From assembly GCF_000316685.1 (NCBI RefSeq), contig NC_019680.1, forward strand, positions 1,923,501 through 1,987,500: a DNA stretch of 64,000 nt, read 5' to 3'. Below, piece after piece: positions 41,443 to 53,006 of this stretch. Both the position numbers and the translations under genes were made by a program. The notes beneath the pieces are model-generated. The model was not told the origin of the DNA, did no database searches, and was given only the letters and a program-made list of their open reading frames with translations. The DNA is from Synechococcus sp. PCC 6312 (GTDB lineage: Bacteria > Cyanobacteriota > Cyanobacteriia > Thermosynechococcales > Thermosynechococcaceae). The first letter of the stretch is position 1, and each line of letters begins with the position of its first letter.

Positions 41443-42360
41443 TCAGGCAAACTCACCCAAGATTTTCACTTCTGGATGCAACAGAACATCCCAACGCTCC
41501 GAAACACAAGCCTGGACATGGTGAATCAGTTGAAACACATCCATCGCCTTAGCCCCGCCACAATTGAGGATAAAGTTAGCGTGCCGCTCTGCTACTTGGG
41601 CCTGGCCAATTTGATAGCCCTTAAGGCCAACTTTTTCAATCAGCCAGCCAGCGGTATGGGGTTGGGGATTGCGAAACACACTGCCACAACTGGGGAGATG
41701 ATAGGGCTGGGTCGAAAGGCGTTGATTGAGATGCTCTTGGGTGGCGGCTTTGACCCGCTGCGGATCGTGATCGGGTTGCATTTGCCAAGTGGCCTGGAGG
41801 ACTAAGCGTTGGGTTCCCTGTAAGAGTGAAGACCGATAACCGTAGGCTAAATCCGAGCCAGTGACAACAGATAAACAGCCATCGGGTTCTAAAACTAAGG
41901 CAGAAACCAAATAATCAGCCGCACAGCCGCCGTGGGCCCCAGCATTCATGACGACTGCCCCACCAACGGTTCCGGGAATTCCCACCGACCATTCCAGGCC
42001 AGACCACCCTAATCGGGCCGCATGATGGGCTAATTGTGGGAGGGCGCGTCCGGCTCCGGCAGTGACTTGTCCCGTTTCCTTGTCCCACTTGATCCGCCGT
42101 AAATGCTTTGTCGCAATCACCAGGCCGGGCAGCCCTTGATCACTAATTAATAAATTGGAGCCAGCCCCCAAGACTGTAATCGGTAAATCATATTCCTGGG
42201 CCCAGCGATAGGCGGCTTGCAAATCTTGAATGGATTCCGGAGCCACAAACCACTGGGCTGCTCCCCCCACATTCAGAGTCGTAAACCCATTCAGGGGGAC
42301 TTGGGGCGAAATGACACATTGAGTGCCGGGAATAATCTGGGCCGTCGGTGTTTTAATCAC
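41443..42360 (-). CDS. murB: UDP-N-acetylenolpyruvoylglucosamine reductase
   Basis: About 305 residues starting at the GTG at 42360, which overlaps the murC stop by four bases (GTGA); a TTG seven codons earlier is an alternative. [14 protein letters not shown] and [14 protein letters not shown] are FAD-binding segments of Mur[21 protein letters not shown] holds the conserved glycine-rich loop, and YRSSLLQG and [11 protein letters not shown] supply the Tyr and catalytic Ser. It reduces the enolpyruvyl group to make UDP-MurNAc in the cytoplasm. Intact; co-transcribed with murC. Confidence 0.94.
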   Translation of the reverse strand: MIKTPTAQIIPGTQCVISPQVPLNGFTTLNVGGAAQWFVAPESIQDLQAAYRWAQEYDLPITVLGAGSNLLISDQGLPGLVIATKHLRRIKWDKETGQVTAGAGRALPQLAHHAARLGWSGLEWSVGIPGTVGGAVVMNAGAHGGCAADYLVSALVLEPDGCLSVVTGSDLAYGYRSSLLQGTQRLVLQATWQMQPDHDPQRVKAATQEHLNQRLSTQPYHLPSCGSVFRNPQPHTAGWLIEKVGLKGYQIGQAQVAERHANFILNCGGAKAMDVFQLIHHVQACVSERWDVLLHPEVKILGEFA

Positions 42361-43862
42361 TGAGCCACCACCTGCACGCAAGCATTAACAGCAATGACCT
42401 CTACGCCGCCCATGACCTCCGCAGTTGGGACTTGATCCGCAATCACATCGGGAATGAGTTGGTTGAGGTTGCCGGCCCCCAAGAAAATGACTAAATCTCC
42501 AGGAGACAGGACTTGCCGCAAATGATAACGCACATCGGTGGTTGTTGGAGCATAACTGACATGGGGATGATAGTCATTTAAGCGACTGACCAAATCTTTG
42601 GCCTGGACAAGCCCTTGATCCGGTTCCCCGGCACTATAAATATCGGTAATCACAACCACGTCCGCAGCCTGAAAACTTTGGCTAAATTCTTCCAGAAACG
42701 TTAGGGTTCGGCTAAAGCGATGGGGTTGAAACACGGCCACCAGCCGCCGCCAAGGTTGATCATGGCCCACTTGTAACCGTCCCGCCTGTAACGTAACTTG
42801 GATTTCACTGGGATGGTGAGCATAGTCATCAATAAACCGTACCCCATTGGCCTGGCCCCGTTCCTCAAACCGCCGTCTGGCTCCCTCAAACTTTGCTAAA
42901 GCTGCGGAAATGGTGGCAAAATCCAGGCCAACGTCCCGACCCACCGCAATGGCCGCAAGGGCATTTTGGAGATTGTGCGGCCCGAGAAGTTTCAGTTGCA
43001 ATATCCCTAGGGATTTCCCCCGCTCCGACACATGAGCAGTTGTGCCATTGGCCCCGTATTGGACATGATCCACAGTATAGTCAGCCCCCGATTCCCGACT
43101 GAGGCTGTAGGTAATCAAGTTTTCGTGGTTTAAGTGTTCCCGGACAGTCGGACAATCCCAGCAGACAACCAGGCCCTGAGATTGTTGGGCAAACTGTGCA
43201 AAAATCGCCACCACTTGTTCCAGGGTTTGATAGTGATCGGGATGATCTAACTCAATATTTGTAATTACCCCTAAACGAGGGGAAAATTTTTGCAGAGACC
43301 CATCGGACTCATCCGCTTCGGCAACTAGATGGGGCCCATCGCCAATGCGCGCATTCCCGTGCCAGGCTGCAACTTCTCCCCCAACAACAATGGTTGGATC
43401 CAATCCCCCTTCCAAGAGAACATAGCCGACCATGCTACTGGTGGTGGTTTTGCCATGAGTACCAGCCACGGCAATGCCTTGGGATCGTTCAATCAGGGCC
43501 GCTAAAATATCGGAGCGATGAAAAATTGGGCAACCAAGGGCCTGGGCGGCTTGAAACTCAGGATTGTTCTCCCCAATTGCAGTGGAGCAAATCACTTGGG
43601 GGAGTTGGCGATGGCCAGTCCGGGCCGGGTAATCCGTTAAGTTCTCAGCAACTTGGCACTCAAAAAAGGTCACACCCATGGATTGCAACTGATGGGTCAA
43701 GTTGGTGGCTCGTAAATCTGAACCGGAGACAGCAAATTTCTGTTTGACCAAGATATAAGCTAAAGCTGACATACCAATCCCACCAATACCAATGAAATGG
43801 AAGGGTCGCCCATTAAAACTCATCGGTACAGACTGTGGTTTAGCCAACTCCATCACACTCAC
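42357..43862 (-). CDS. murC: UDP-N-acetylmuramate-L-alanine ligase
   Basis: 501 residues. [18 protein letters not shown] is the N-terminal UDP-binding Rossmann loop, [19 protein letters not shown] the ATP-binding P-loop, and [16 protein letters not shown] the conserved C-terminal ligase motif. [14 protein letters not shown] contributes the Glu-His cluster that binds metal. MurC adds L-alanine to UDP-MurNAc, the first peptide step of peptidoglycan synthesis. Start at ATG 43862. Forms a murC-murB operon with a four-base overlap. Confidence 0.96.
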   Translation of the reverse strand: MSVMELAKPQSVPMSFNGRPFHFIGIGGIGMSALAYILVKQKFAVSGSDLRATNLTHQLQSMGVTFFECQVAENLTDYPARTGHRQLPQVICSTAIGENNPEFQAAQALGCPIFHRSDILAALIERSQGIAVAGTHGKTTTSSMVGYVLLEGGLDPTIVVGGEVAAWHGNARIGDGPHLVAEADESDGSLQKFSPRLGVITNIELDHPDHYQTLEQVVAIFAQFAQQSQGLVVCWDCPTVREHLNHENLITYSLSRESGADYTVDHVQYGANGTTAHVSERGKSLGILQLKLLGPHNLQNALAAIAVGRDVGLDFATISAALAKFEGARRRFEERGQANGVRFIDDYAHHPSEIQVTLQAGRLQVGHDQPWRRLVAVFQPHRFSRTLTFLEEFSQSFQAADVVVITDIYSAGEPDQGLVQAKDLVSRLNDYHPHVSYAPTTTDVRYHLRQVLSPGDLVIFLGAGNLNQLIPDVIADQVPTAEVMGGVEVIAVNACVQVVAQ

Positions 43863-44045
43863 CCCACATGGCAGTCAATAGGTATAAAAAACTCAGGCTC
43901 ATCATAGCAGGAAGTTTTTGTATTCAATGAGTATTACTGAAAATGGCAGCGTTCTATGTGACTCTCAGCCACGAAGATCAACCCAGATTTTGCCAGGCGA
44001 GGCTGAAGAACTGGGCAGGGATGAAGACCCAGAAGCAAAGGGCAA

Positions 44046-44732
44046 TTAACACCAAGACAATTCCCCAGGCGGATTATGGAGCAGCTCTTGAACATTGGCC
44101 TGGATCACCCGATAGCCAACATTTCCAGATAATCGCTGGCGGCCTTCATTAAAAATTAGGGTTGGGCTAACGGAAACACCATAGTCTTTGACTCGATCAA
44201 GGTTTTCTACCAGTTGAGCAAAGGCCGCGCCTGAGTTAATTTCCGACTCAATGGCAGCAATGGGGAGCTTGAGGTCTTCGGCAATCGCTAACAACACTGA
44301 CCGCTGGGAAATATTGGCTAAATCTATAAAAAAGGCTTCTCGACACCGCCAAATGGCCTGGGCATAGAGATTTGCAGTTGAATCAATCAAAGCGTTTTGT
44401 TCGAGGAGTTTGATGGCGTGGAGGAACAGATGACAAGCCGTTGAGGAAGGGGGAATATCCTTTGTCCAAATCTCTGGGTGTACCTGGATATGATCAAACT
44501 TCGCGGCCACCGACAGAACGTGTTGATTGTAGGCTGCCAGGCCCCCGCGCGCTTGCCACCGTTTGGTTAACTTTTCCTGGGTGTTTCCAAATATCTCGAC
44601 AAAGTGATAGTCAAAAACTACCTGAGTGGAGAAGGTTTCCTGTAATTGAGTGAGGCGAATCTGGCCAATATAAGCCCAGATACAGAGAATATCTGAAAAA
44701 TGAGCAATCCGAATTGGCTCTGTCACGATCAA
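44046..44732 (-). CDS. DsbA-like thioredoxin-fold oxidoreductase
   Basis: 228 residues. IRIAHFSDILCIWAYIGQIR is the N-terminal strand and helix of the DsbA/2-hydroxychromene-2-carboxylate isomerase (HCCA) superfamily. The usual active-site CPWC or CxxC is replaced by Cys-Ile-Trp-Ala, a single Cys, so it is probably a glutathione-linked or isomerase-type member rather than a disulfide oxidase. The inserted helical domain and the cis-proline loop VSPTLIFNEG near the C-terminus are typical. No signal peptide. It starts 36 bases from the stop of the large GGDEF-EAL gene in the same direction. Confidence 0.8.
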   Translation of the reverse strand: MIVTEPIRIAHFSDILCIWAYIGQIRLTQLQETFSTQVVFDYHFVEIFGNTQEKLTKRWQARGGLAAYNQHVLSVAAKFDHIQVHPEIWTKDIPPSSTACHLFLHAIKLLEQNALIDSTANLYAQAIWRCREAFFIDLANISQRSVLLAIAEDLKLPIAAIESEINSGAAFAQLVENLDRVKDYGVSVSPTLIFNEGRQRLSGNVGYRVIQANVQELLHNPPGELSWC

Positions 44733-44768
44733 ATCCTATCCAGCGCTGAGGTATCCCCATAGCGCATT

Positions 44769-47700
44769 TTACCAAGGCCAATGACAACCGCCCGCTGCGA
44801 CCCAGGCTAGGAGTTGGGCATAGGGTAAAGGACGAGAGCAATAATAGCCTTGGATCCCATGACAGCCGAGGGCTTGTAAAATTTGCAGTTGGGCTTGGGT
44901 TTCGACACCTTCAGCAACAATCTCTAGGTTTAAGCCCTGCCCAAGGGACAAAATTGCCCGGATAATCGCCTGATCTTGGGCATCTTCCGCTAGGTCGGTA
45001 ATAAAACTGCGATCTATTTTTAAGCTGGTTAAGGGAAACCGTTTTAAGTAATTCAAAGACGCATACCCCGTCCCGAAATCATCCAAGGCAATGCCCAGAC
45101 CCAAATCCCGCAGTTCGGCCAGAATTTCCTGACTGCGTTGGAGGTTTTGCATGGCAATGGTTTCCGTCACTTCTACGGTTAATAATGTTGGGGGTAATTG
45201 ACTTTCTATTAAGGCAGCTTTAATGGTCTGGACCAAATTGGGATCCAAAAATTGTCGAGCAGATAAATTAACAGAAACACCGACTTCTTGAAGTCCCTCA
45301 ATGTTTTGCCAGGCCTGGCACTCCCCACAGGCGTGGTGCAATATCCACTGGCCAATACTAATGATTAAGCCGTTTTCCTCGGCCATTAAAATAAAGTCTC
45401 CTGGGGAGAGCAAGCCGTGTACCGGATGTTGCCAACGGGCCAGGGCTTCTAAATGTAAAATCTCGCCAGTGACCAAATCAACTTGGGGCTGATAGAACAG
45501 TTGCAGTTGCGCTTGGGGGAGGGCCTGGCGTAAATCCTGTTCCAGTTGGAGTAAAAAGCTGGCCTGGGCGTTAAAGGTCGCTTGATAAAACTGATAGTTA
45601 TCCCGGCCTGTATCTTTGGCCCGGTAAAGGGCGACATCTGCATTACGCAGGAGAGTATCCGCATCCTCGCCATCCTGGGGAAAAATCGCAATCCCGAGAC
45701 TGGTGGTGATGTGTAGATGATGATCTTCCAGATTAAAGCTGGGTTTGAGGGTGGTAATAATGCGTTCGGCCACGAGGGCGGCATCTTGGGGCTGGGCCAG
45801 GCCGGGCAACAGGATCGTAAATTCATCACCACCCCAGCGGGCAACGGTATCCACTTCCCGTAAGCATCGGGTTAGACGGGCCGCCACTTCTTGGAGGAGT
45901 TGATCGCCAATGGCATGACCAAGGGTATCATTAATGGCTTTGAAACGATCCAGGTCTAAAAACATCACAGCCACAAAATCATGGTGACGGCGAGCCTCTG
46001 CTAAGGCTAGGGGTAAGCGATCATCAAACAAGACCCGATTGGGTAAGCCCGTTAACAAATCATGAAAGGCCTGGTAATAAATCGTACTTTCTGCTAGTTT
46101 CCTCTCGGTAATGTCAACGACTGTGCCTTCAAAATAAAGGGGCTGGCCCTCGGCATCCTTAACAACCCGGGCATTTTCAGAAATCCAAATAATTTGCCCA
46201 TCCCGCCGATAGACTTGAGACTCAAAATCTGTCACATAGCCCTGTTGACTGAGGATTTCGACAAATTCCTGGCGGCGTTCCGGTAAGACATAGAGTTGGT
46301 TACTAATATCGGTCAAGTTCTCTTGCAACTCGGCGGGTGTACTGTAGCCATAAATTTTCGCCAGGGCTGGATTGGCACTGATATAGGAGCCACTGGGACT
46401 GGATTGAAAAATACCCTCAATGGTGTTCTCAAAAATACTCCGATATTTAGCTTCCGATTTTGCGCTTTGGACAATGGCCTGGCGTAGTTCTTTTTCTTGC
46501 TGCTGTCGCCCTAAGACGTTAATAAACAGTTCACTCAAAATTTCTAGCAGGGGAATGTAGGTTTCCAGATCATGATGGCAACGATGGACATAGTCAAAGC
46601 CGAGAAAGCCAATGAATTTCCCTTCTGAACTTAAGGGGACTGCTAAGAGGGATTGAATATCCTGTCGTTCTAAAATTTCCCGAGTTGGACTATCGGCTGG
46701 GAACTGGTCAATGTGGGTTAAACAAATGGATTCTAGGTCAAATAGAGGCTGAAAAAAGTGATAGAGATCCGCCACTACAAGGTGTTGGAGGGTCTGGATT
46801 TCTGGACGAACCCCCGGAGCACACCATTCATGGGTGTTACTAATAGTGGCTCCACTGGCATCATCGAGTAAAAATAAATAACTCCGATCGGCCATTGTAA
46901 ATTCCCCCGTGGCCTGGAGAATACGTTGTAAACCCCCATCTATGTCTTCAATGGGTAGGTTAATAAACTGGGTGGCCAGGGTGGTAACTAATTGTTCAAA
47001 GTGAATGAGTTGTTTGAGGTTAGCGGTGGTTTGCTTGTGTTCCCCCACATCACGGGTATTGACAACAATGCCAGCAATGAAGGGATCGTCAATATAACTT
47101 TGGGCGGTGGATTCGAGGTATCGCCAGGTGCCATCCCGATGTTTAGCACGATATTCAACCGTAATCAGAATGCTGTTTTGGGTAATTAACCGTTGCCAGG
47201 CCTGTTGGAGAAAGGGGTAATCCGCCGGATCAATCAGTTCCCAAAAGCTTCGTCCTAAGCGTTCTGCGGCCGTGTAACCCAGTAAGCGGTTAATAGCCGG
47301 ACTGTGATAGCGAATTTCACCGCTGGGGGCCAGAATGGAGATCAAGTCAGAACTATATTCCACCAAGGCCCGCCATTTCGCTTCTGCAGCTTGGAGAGCC
47401 CGTTCTCCCCGTTGCCGTTCCAATTCTGTAGTAACTCGCGGGGCATGAATTTGGAGCACAGCGGCAATGAGGGACAAATTTTCAATCGGGGACTGATGCA
47501 TCACGGCCATTAAACCCAGACATTCTTGCCGCGCATTAATCAAGGGAATCCCCACATAGGCTTCGATCTCCATCTCTTGTAAGAGACGATCTTCGGGAAA
47601 GGCAGCTTGAACGTTACAGGGATAAAAGCAAGGTTCTCGGGATGTTGCGACCATTTCACAGGGTGCGCCCTTCAGGTCATAGCAAAAATTTTCCTCTACC

Positions 47701-48689
47701 TGCTGCTGATAGCAAACGACCCGAGTCTCGGCCTGGTGAGGTTGGGTTAATTCGGCAATTGTGACAAAATCCACCCGCAGGCTCTCGGTCAGATGGAGGG
47801 CTAAATCCCGGCAAAAGTCATCGCCAATGTTAGAGATCACCGGGGACAAGGGCAAGTCTAGGGCTTGGTTAATATATTTCCAATCCGTAATATCCCGGAT
47901 AAAACCATCAACAGCAATAACTGACGCCGTGCAACTGGGGGCAGTCGGGTCTAAAACCGGAATGCCATATTCTCGCACCCAACGCTCCGGACCCGCTTTG
48001 GTGATAATCCGATATTCAATTTCATAAGATTCTTTTTGAGTAATGGCCACTTCAATGGTTTGGAGTACCCGGCCAAGGTCTTGGGGGTGCGTAATGGCAT
48101 TAAAGGCTTCCCCACTGCGATAGAGCAACTCCGTATTGGTGTAACCCGTCAGTTCTCGGCAGCCTTGACTCAGATATTGCATCGGCCAATGGGAGCTATT
48201 GGCAAAGGAAAAAACAATCCCGGGTAATCCATTCAAAAGGTTACCGAGGCGGTGGGCTGAGTCTTGGAGAGCGGCGGGGGCAGTGGCATGATGACAACTC
48301 CCTAAAATTAAATCCCCCAGGCCCAGAGTGGCACTTAAAGGTTGCAAATCGAGGATTAAGGGACCGCCACCGACAGTCAGGGGTTCCTGTTGCTGCCAGC
48401 AGGCCTGGAGATGGGTCATGAGCCAACTGCCCACAGTCTCTACAACGGCGAGATCAATCCGACAGGGATAACTGCCTGGTTGCTTCATTCCTAAAACTTG
48501 GCGAGCCTGCTCGTTAGACTCTAAGAAGAAAAATTCCCCGGTTATGGTCTGGACTCCCACTAAAAAGATCGGTTCAGCAGTAAAAGCCAAAAGGGACTGG
48601 AATAGACCAGTGACCCATGGAGCCTGGGCCGATACTGGACTGAAGAAACTGGACTCAGACAAGGGCGACAGCGGATTCATTGGGGCCAA
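44769..48689 (-). CDS. Multi-sensor GGDEF-EAL protein
   Basis: 1306 residues. Order of domains, approximate residues: N-terminal region 1-140, PAS 145-275, GAF 290-420, PAS 435-550, GAF 565-735, PAS 755-870, GGDEF 875-1035 and EAL 1050-1300. RWGGDEF is intact, and REVD five residues before it is the inhibitory RxxD site for c-di-GMP. LEALARW and LDDFGTGYASLNYLKRFP show a complete EAL site, so both cyclase and phosphodiesterase activities are possible. No phytochrome-type Cys was looked for in detail. Cytoplasmic; no membrane segments. Single gene, divergent from topA across a 332-base gap. Confidence 0.92.
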   Translation of the reverse strand: MAPMNPLSPLSESSFFSPVSAQAPWVTGLFQSLLAFTAEPIFLVGVQTITGEFFFLESNEQARQVLGMKQPGSYPCRIDLAVVETVGSWLMTHLQACWQQQEPLTVGGGPLILDLQPLSATLGLGDLILGSCHHATAPAALQDSAHRLGNLLNGLPGIVFSFANSSHWPMQYLSQGCRELTGYTNTELLYRSGEAFNAITHPQDLGRVLQTIEVAITQKESYEIEYRIITKAGPERWVREYGIPVLDPTAPSCTASVIAVDGFIRDITDWKYINQALDLPLSPVISNIGDDFCRDLALHLTESLRVDFVTIAELTQPHQAETRVVCYQQQVEENFCYDLKGAPCEMVATSREPCFYPCNVQAAFPEDRLLQEMEIEAYVGIPLINARQECLGLMAVMHQSPIENLSLIAAVLQIHAPRVTTELERQRGERALQAAEAKWRALVEYSSDLISILAPSGEIRYHSPAINRLLGYTAAERLGRSFWELIDPADYPFLQQAWQRLITQNSILITVEYRAKHRDGTWRYLESTAQSYIDDPFIAGIVVNTRDVGEHKQTTANLKQLIHFEQLVTTLATQFINLPIEDIDGGLQRILQATGEFTMADRSYLFLLDDASGATISNTHEWCAPGVRPEIQTLQHLVVADLYHFFQPLFDLESICLTHIDQFPADSPTREILERQDIQSLLAVPLSSEGKFIGFLGFDYVHRCHHDLETYIPLLEILSELFINVLGRQQQEKELRQAIVQSAKSEAKYRSIFENTIEGIFQSSPSGSYISANPALAKIYGYSTPAELQENLTDISNQLYVLPERRQEFVEILSQQGYVTDFESQVYRRDGQIIWISENARVVKDAEGQPLYFEGTVVDITERKLAESTIYYQAFHDLLTGLPNRVLFDDRLPLALAEARRHHDFVAVMFLDLDRFKAINDTLGHAIGDQLLQEVAARLTRCLREVDTVARWGGDEFTILLPGLAQPQDAALVAERIITTLKPSFNLEDHHLHITTSLGIAIFPQDGEDADTLLRNADVALYRAKDTGRDNYQFYQATFNAQASFLLQLEQDLRQALPQAQLQLFYQPQVDLVTGEILHLEALARWQHPVHGLLSPGDFILMAEENGLIISIGQWILHHACGECQAWQNIEGLQEVGVSVNLSARQFLDPNLVQTIKAALIESQLPPTLLTVEVTETIAMQNLQRSQEILAELRDLGLGIALDDFGTGYASLNYLKRFPLTSLKIDRSFITDLAEDAQDQAIIRAILSLGQGLNLEIVAEGVETQAQLQILQALGCHGIQGYYCSRPLPYAQLLAWVAAGGCHWPW

Positions 48690-49021
48690 GCTGGCAAATT
48701 TCCTTTACCCCAAGGGTAGATTAAAAGGGGTTTACTAAAGTAGTTAAAACAATAAAAAAAGTTATAATCCAATGTTCATAGCAGACTTTGGGCCAGAGGC
48801 ACAGCTACAAATTACACAAAATAAACTTTTTTCGGAGCGGGGCTGCTCCAACTTCTGGGCAATATATCGTCAATAATGACGTTACATTCACCCCTCCCTA
48901 AGGCCTGGGCATACCCATTTCTGAGCCTCTACTGCTACCCTGTGAGATCTAGGCGGTTTTTTGTCAGGACTGCTAATTTGTCTTAATTACGTTCTCTCTG
49001 GTTTGGAACTTTCTTCTGCTT
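48690..49021. other. Divergent region between the GGDEF-EAL gene and topA
   Basis: 332 bases without a gene. Two small inverted repeats can be seen: GGAGC/GCTCC at 48834-48849 and CGTCA-ataa-TGACG at 48868-48881. The second has the size of an operator half-site pair. A host CCTAAGGCCTGGGC motif lies near 48900. Promoters for both genes must be here but I cannot place them reliably. Confidence 0.45.
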
Positions 49022-51688
49022 ATGTCCACCCTTGTCATTGTTGAATCGCCCACAAAAGCCCGCACGATTCGTAAATATCTACCCAAAAACTACCGGGTCG
49101 AAGCCTCCATGGGTCATGTGCGCGATTTACCTCGGAGTGCCGCAGATATTCCCGCTAATCTCAAGGGCCTGGATTGGGCCACCTTAGGTGTCAATGTGGA
49201 AGAGGGGTTTGAACCACTCTATATCGTGCCGAAAGATAAGCAAAAGGTAGTTAAGGAACTGAAATCTGCCCTGGCTGATGCCGATGAACTCCTGTTAGCC
49301 ACTGACGAAGATCGGGAAGGAGAAAGCATTAGCTGGCATTTACTCCAACTGCTCCAGCCCAAAGTCCCAACCAAACGGATGGTATTCCATGAAATTACCG
49401 CCGAGGCGATTCAAGCGGCCCTAGCAGACTGTCGAGACGTGGATCAAAAGCTAGTCCGGGCCCAGGAAACTCGCCGGATATTAGATCGCTTGGTCGGCTA
49501 TACCCTTTCTCCCCTACTGTGGCGCAAAATTGCCCCCCATCTTTCAGCCGGGCGGGTACAGTCCGTCGCCGTGCGCTTATTGGTAAATCGGGAACGGGAG
49601 CGGCTAGCGTTTCATTCCGGCAGCTATTGGGACTTAAAAGCAACCCTAGATAAAAACAAATCTCCCTTTACCGCCACCTTAATTGAACTGGGAGGGCAGC
49701 GCGTCGCCACTGGAGGTGATTTTGACCCTGCTACGGGACAAATCCAGGCCAATCGCAGTGTGGTTTTACTTAATGCCGCCACAGCCCAGGCCCTGCGCGA
49801 CCGACTTTTACAAACCAACTGGGTAGTGAGTCAATTAGAGTCGCGCCCCCAAACCCGTAAGCCAGCCCCACCCTTCACCACTTCGACCCTGCAACAGGAA
49901 GCCAACCGCAAGCTCCACCTCTCAGCCAAGGACACGATGCGGACAGCCCAGAAGCTCTACGAAGAAGGGTTTATCACCTATATGCGGACGGATTCGGTGC
50001 ATTTATCGGAGCAAGCGATCACCGCCGCCCGTGATTGTGTCAGCCAGATGTATGGCAAGAACTTTCTCGCCCCGAAACCGCGCCAGTTTACAACCAAATC
50101 CAAAGGGGCCCAGGAAGCCCATGAAGCAATTCGGCCGGCCGGGAGTAGTTTTGTCTTGCCTGCAGACACGGGTTTGGGTGGCCGGGATTTGGAACTGTAC
50201 GACTTGATTTGGAAACGGACGATTGCCAGTCAGATGGACGAAGCGCGGTTAACCCTGATCACTGCCCAAATCCAGGCCGATGATGCGATCTTTCGGGCCA
50301 GTGGCAAGCAAATTGATTTTCCAGGGTTTTTCCGGGCCTATGTCGAAGGGTCTGATGATCCCGATGCCGCCCTCGAAAGCCAAGAGGTCATTCTCCCGGC
50401 CCTAGCCCAAGGGGACGAGCTGACCTGTAAAAAACTCGATGCCCTTGGCCATGAAACCCAACCCCCGGCCCGATTCACAGAAGCGACCTTGGTTAAAGCC
50501 CTGGAAAGTGAAGGCATTGGCCGCCCCAGTACCTACGCCACTATCATCAGCACCATTTTGGATCGGGAATATGCCATTCGCCGCGGCAATGCCTTAGAAC
50601 CCACGTTTACAGCCTTTGCCGTGACCGGGCTTCTAGAGCAAAATTTCCCAGATCTGGTTGATTTGCGTTTCACAGCCCGGATGGAGCAAACCTTAGATGA
50701 CATTTCTACAGGGGAGGTGAACTGGTTACCCTACCTAGAGGAGTTTTATTTAGGGGATAAGGGCCTGGAAACTCAGGTCAAGGAACGGGAACAGGGGATT
50801 GATCCCAGTTCAGCCCGGGCAATTCATTTACCCAATGTCAAAGCCGAGGTTGTTGTTGGTCGCTATGGTCCCTTTGTGGTCATGGAGAATGGGGATGCCC
50901 CCGTTAAAGCCTCCCTGCCCCAAGATGCCACCCCTGGCAGTCTCAACCATGAGCAAATTGAACAACTCATTCGTCAAAAGCTGGAAGGCCCCGACAAATT
51001 AGGCCTCCATCCTGAAACTGGGGAGCCTATTTTCTTGCTCTCAGGCCGGTTTGGCCCCTATGTGCAACTAGGTGATGCCACAACAGAGAACCCTAAACCC
51101 AAGCGCGCCTCTTTACCGAAGGGGATTACCTCTGAAGAAGTAACCTTAGATTTGGCGGTGACGTTGTTATCCCTGCCGCGCACCCTCGGACTTCATCCTG
51201 AAACGGGCAAACTCATCCAGGCCAATCAAGGTCGGTTTGGCCCCTATGTGGTGATAGATCCCGATGGGGAAAAAGAATACCGTTCTCTGAAAGCTGGGGA
51301 TGACCTGTTTACCATCACCTTAGACCGTGCTTTAGAAATCCTGGCAGAACCAAAGGCTACCCGTGGCCGCGCCAAGAAAGAAGCTCTGAAAAACTTAGGC
51401 AACCATCCCAGTGATGACGCACCCGTACAGATTTTTAATGGTCCCTATGGCCCCTATGTCAATCATGGCAAGGTGAATGCTTCATTGCCGGAAGGGGTCA
51501 CAGTCGAGGAGATGACCTTAGAGTTAGCACTACCCTTGTTAGCCGAAAAAGCCCCCAAAGGGAACGGCCGGACTAAATCCACCAAAACTACAGCCACAAC
51601 TAAATCTACCCGCCAGAAAACCACAACTCGCAAAACCGCAGCTAAAAAGTCAACTGCGACCAGAGCCAAGAAATCCACTTCCAGTTAG
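49022..51688 (+). CDS. topA: DNA topoisomerase I
   Basis: 888 residues. The TOPRIM domain is at the start: [18 protein letters not shown] with the catalytic Glu, and [18 protein letters not shown] with the DxDxE acids. [20 protein letters not shown] around residue 320 has the catalytic Tyr, and [17 protein letters not shown] follows. The C-terminus has repeated GR[YF]GP[FY]V segments (three to four) in place of zinc fingers and a basic Lys/Thr-rich tail of about 40 residues. It relaxes negative supercoils. The first ATG fits. Convergent with hisS; only 16 bases separate the two stops. Confidence 0.97.
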   Translation: MSTLVIVESPTKARTIRKYLPKNYRVEASMGHVRDLPRSAADIPANLKGLDWATLGVNVEEGFEPLYIVPKDKQKVVKELKSALADADELLLATDEDREGESISWHLLQLLQPKVPTKRMVFHEITAEAIQAALADCRDVDQKLVRAQETRRILDRLVGYTLSPLLWRKIAPHLSAGRVQSVAVRLLVNRERERLAFHSGSYWDLKATLDKNKSPFTATLIELGGQRVATGGDFDPATGQIQANRSVVLLNAATAQALRDRLLQTNWVVSQLESRPQTRKPAPPFTTSTLQQEANRKLHLSAKDTMRTAQKLYEEGFITYMRTDSVHLSEQAITAARDCVSQMYGKNFLAPKPRQFTTKSKGAQEAHEAIRPAGSSFVLPADTGLGGRDLELYDLIWKRTIASQMDEARLTLITAQIQADDAIFRASGKQIDFPGFFRAYVEGSDDPDAALESQEVILPALAQGDELTCKKLDALGHETQPPARFTEATLVKALESEGIGRPSTYATIISTILDREYAIRRGNALEPTFTAFAVTGLLEQNFPDLVDLRFTARMEQTLDDISTGEVNWLPYLEEFYLGDKGLETQVKEREQGIDPSSARAIHLPNVKAEVVVGRYGPFVVMENGDAPVKASLPQDATPGSLNHEQIEQLIRQKLEGPDKLGLHPETGEPIFLLSGRFGPYVQLGDATTENPKPKRASLPKGITSEEVTLDLAVTLLSLPRTLGLHPETGKLIQANQGRFGPYVVIDPDGEKEYRSLKAGDDLFTITLDRALEILAEPKATRGRAKKEALKNLGNHPSDDAPVQIFNGPYGPYVNHGKVNASLPEGVTVEEMTLELALPLLAEKAPKGNGRTKSTKTTATTKSTRQKTTTRKTAAKKSTATRAKKSTSS

Positions 51689-51704
51689 TTCGACATGGAT
51701 GGGG

Positions 51705-53006
51705 TTAAGCAAGGCCCAGGCCAGCCCCATTTAACCACTGCTGTAATTGGTCGCGATTTTGGAGGAGTTGGGTCTGACTGATGACGGCCTGTTCGCTGGT
51801 GATCAAGGCTTTGACTTGGACAGTCTGGTTCGTAGCTTCCCTGTCACCCACAATCAGGCACAGTTTAGCCCCACTGCGATCCGCCCGCTTCAGTTGTTTC
51901 CCAAAGGCACTGCTACTCAGGTCTAGCTCGACCGCAAATTCTAAATGTCGCAGTTGCTGGGCGAGGGCTAAGGCTTGCCGTTCAGCGAGTTCCCCTTTGG
52001 CCACAACATAAAAATCCAAAGAAGCTTGAGGAGCCGTCTGCTGGGCCTGGAGGAGTAAAATCAGTCGCTCCAACCCCATGGCCCAACCCACGGCTGGAGT
52101 CTCTGGGCCACCCAATTCGCTCACGAGGTGATCATAACGTCCACCGCCGCAGACCGTTGCTTCTTGATTGAGGTCTAATTTTTGAAATTCAAAGGCCGTA
52201 TGGGTATAGTAGTCCAGACCCCGCACTAGACAGGGATTGATGGTGTAGGTAATGCCTAGGTCTGTTAAATACTGCTGTACCTTCTCAAAATGTTCTGCGG
52301 AAGCTGGGGCTAAATAGGCGAGTAATTGGGGGGCATCCTGGGTAATGGCTTGGGTTTTCGGGTCTTTACTATCGAAAATTCGCAACGGGTTACGGTCTAG
52401 GCGGGTTTGGGAATCGGGATCCAGGTCACTTTTGAACGGGGTGAGGTAATCTACCAAGGCCTGGCGATAATGACTCCGATCCTCCCGGCTCCCGACCGAG
52501 TTCAACATTAAAGTTACATCCCCCAGGCCCAACGCTTTCAAAATATCCAGGCCCAAGGCAATCACCTCTGCATCAGCCCGGGGGGAATGGGTGCCTAAAA
52601 CTTCTATCCCCAACTGGTGAAATTGCCGATAACGGCCGGCTTGGGGACGTTCATAGCGAAACATCGGGCCGGTATACCAAAGGCGTTGGATTCCCCCCTG
52701 GGCCTGGAATCCATGCTCAATATAGGCCCGCACCACACTGGCTGTCCCCTCTGGCCGCAAGGTTAAGGAGCGTCCCCCCCGATCCTCAAAGGTGTACATT
52801 TCCTTACCAACAATATCCGTTGCTTCTCCAATCCCCCGTTGGAATAATTCAGTTTGCTCAAATAAGGGAGTACGAATTTCTTGAAACGCAGCTTGGTGAA
52901 GAATCTGTCGAGCTATGACTTCAATCTGCTGCCAATAGGGTACTTCTGTGGGCAGAATATCCCGTGTTCCCCGTGGAGCTTGCATTCCTGCCATAGCCTT
53001 ATCCAA
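51705..53006 (-). CDS. hisS: Histidyl-tRNA synthetase
   Basis: 433 residues (three in-frame Met near the start; the family-like sequence begins at MQAPRGTRDILPTE). Class II motif 2 is LWYTGPMFRYERPQAGRYRQ with FHQLGIEVLG, and the His-specific HisA motif is LVRGLDYYTHTAFEF; GGGRYDHLVSELGG and GWAMGLERL (motif 3) follow. The C-terminal anticodon-binding domain has DFYVVAKGELAER. It charges tRNA-His. Intact. Divergent from rbcL over a 629-base gap. Confidence 0.97.
   Translation of the reverse strand: MDKAMAGMQAPRGTRDILPTEVPYWQQIEVIARQILHQAAFQEIRTPLFEQTELFQRGIGEATDIVGKEMYTFEDRGGRSLTLRPEGTASVVRAYIEHGFQAQGGIQRLWYTGPMFRYERPQAGRYRQFHQLGIEVLGTHSPRADAEVIALGLDILKALGLGDVTLMLNSVGSREDRSHYRQALVDYLTPFKSDLDPDSQTRLDRNPLRIFDSKDPKTQAITQDAPQLLAYLAPASAEHFEKVQQYLTDLGITYTINPCLVRGLDYYTHTAFEFQKLDLNQEATVCGGGRYDHLVSELGGPETPAVGWAMGLERLILLLQAQQTAPQASLDFYVVAKGELAERQALALAQQLRHLEFAVELDLSSSAFGKQLKRADRSGAKLCLIVGDREATNQTVQVKALITSEQAVISQTQLLQNRDQLQQWLNGAGLGLA

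Noticed and set aside
43863-44045. A hydrophobic reverse-strand frame reading LVLIALCFWVFIPAQFF.
   Set aside because: No start codon in a good place, overlaps the end of the DsbA-like gene, and is very short; also an opposite-strand 40-codon frame at 43928 is weak.
48834-48849. GGAGC/GCTCC hairpin as a terminator for the GGDEF-EAL gene.
   Set aside because: It lies at the 5' side of both divergent genes and no T-run follows the stem on either strand.
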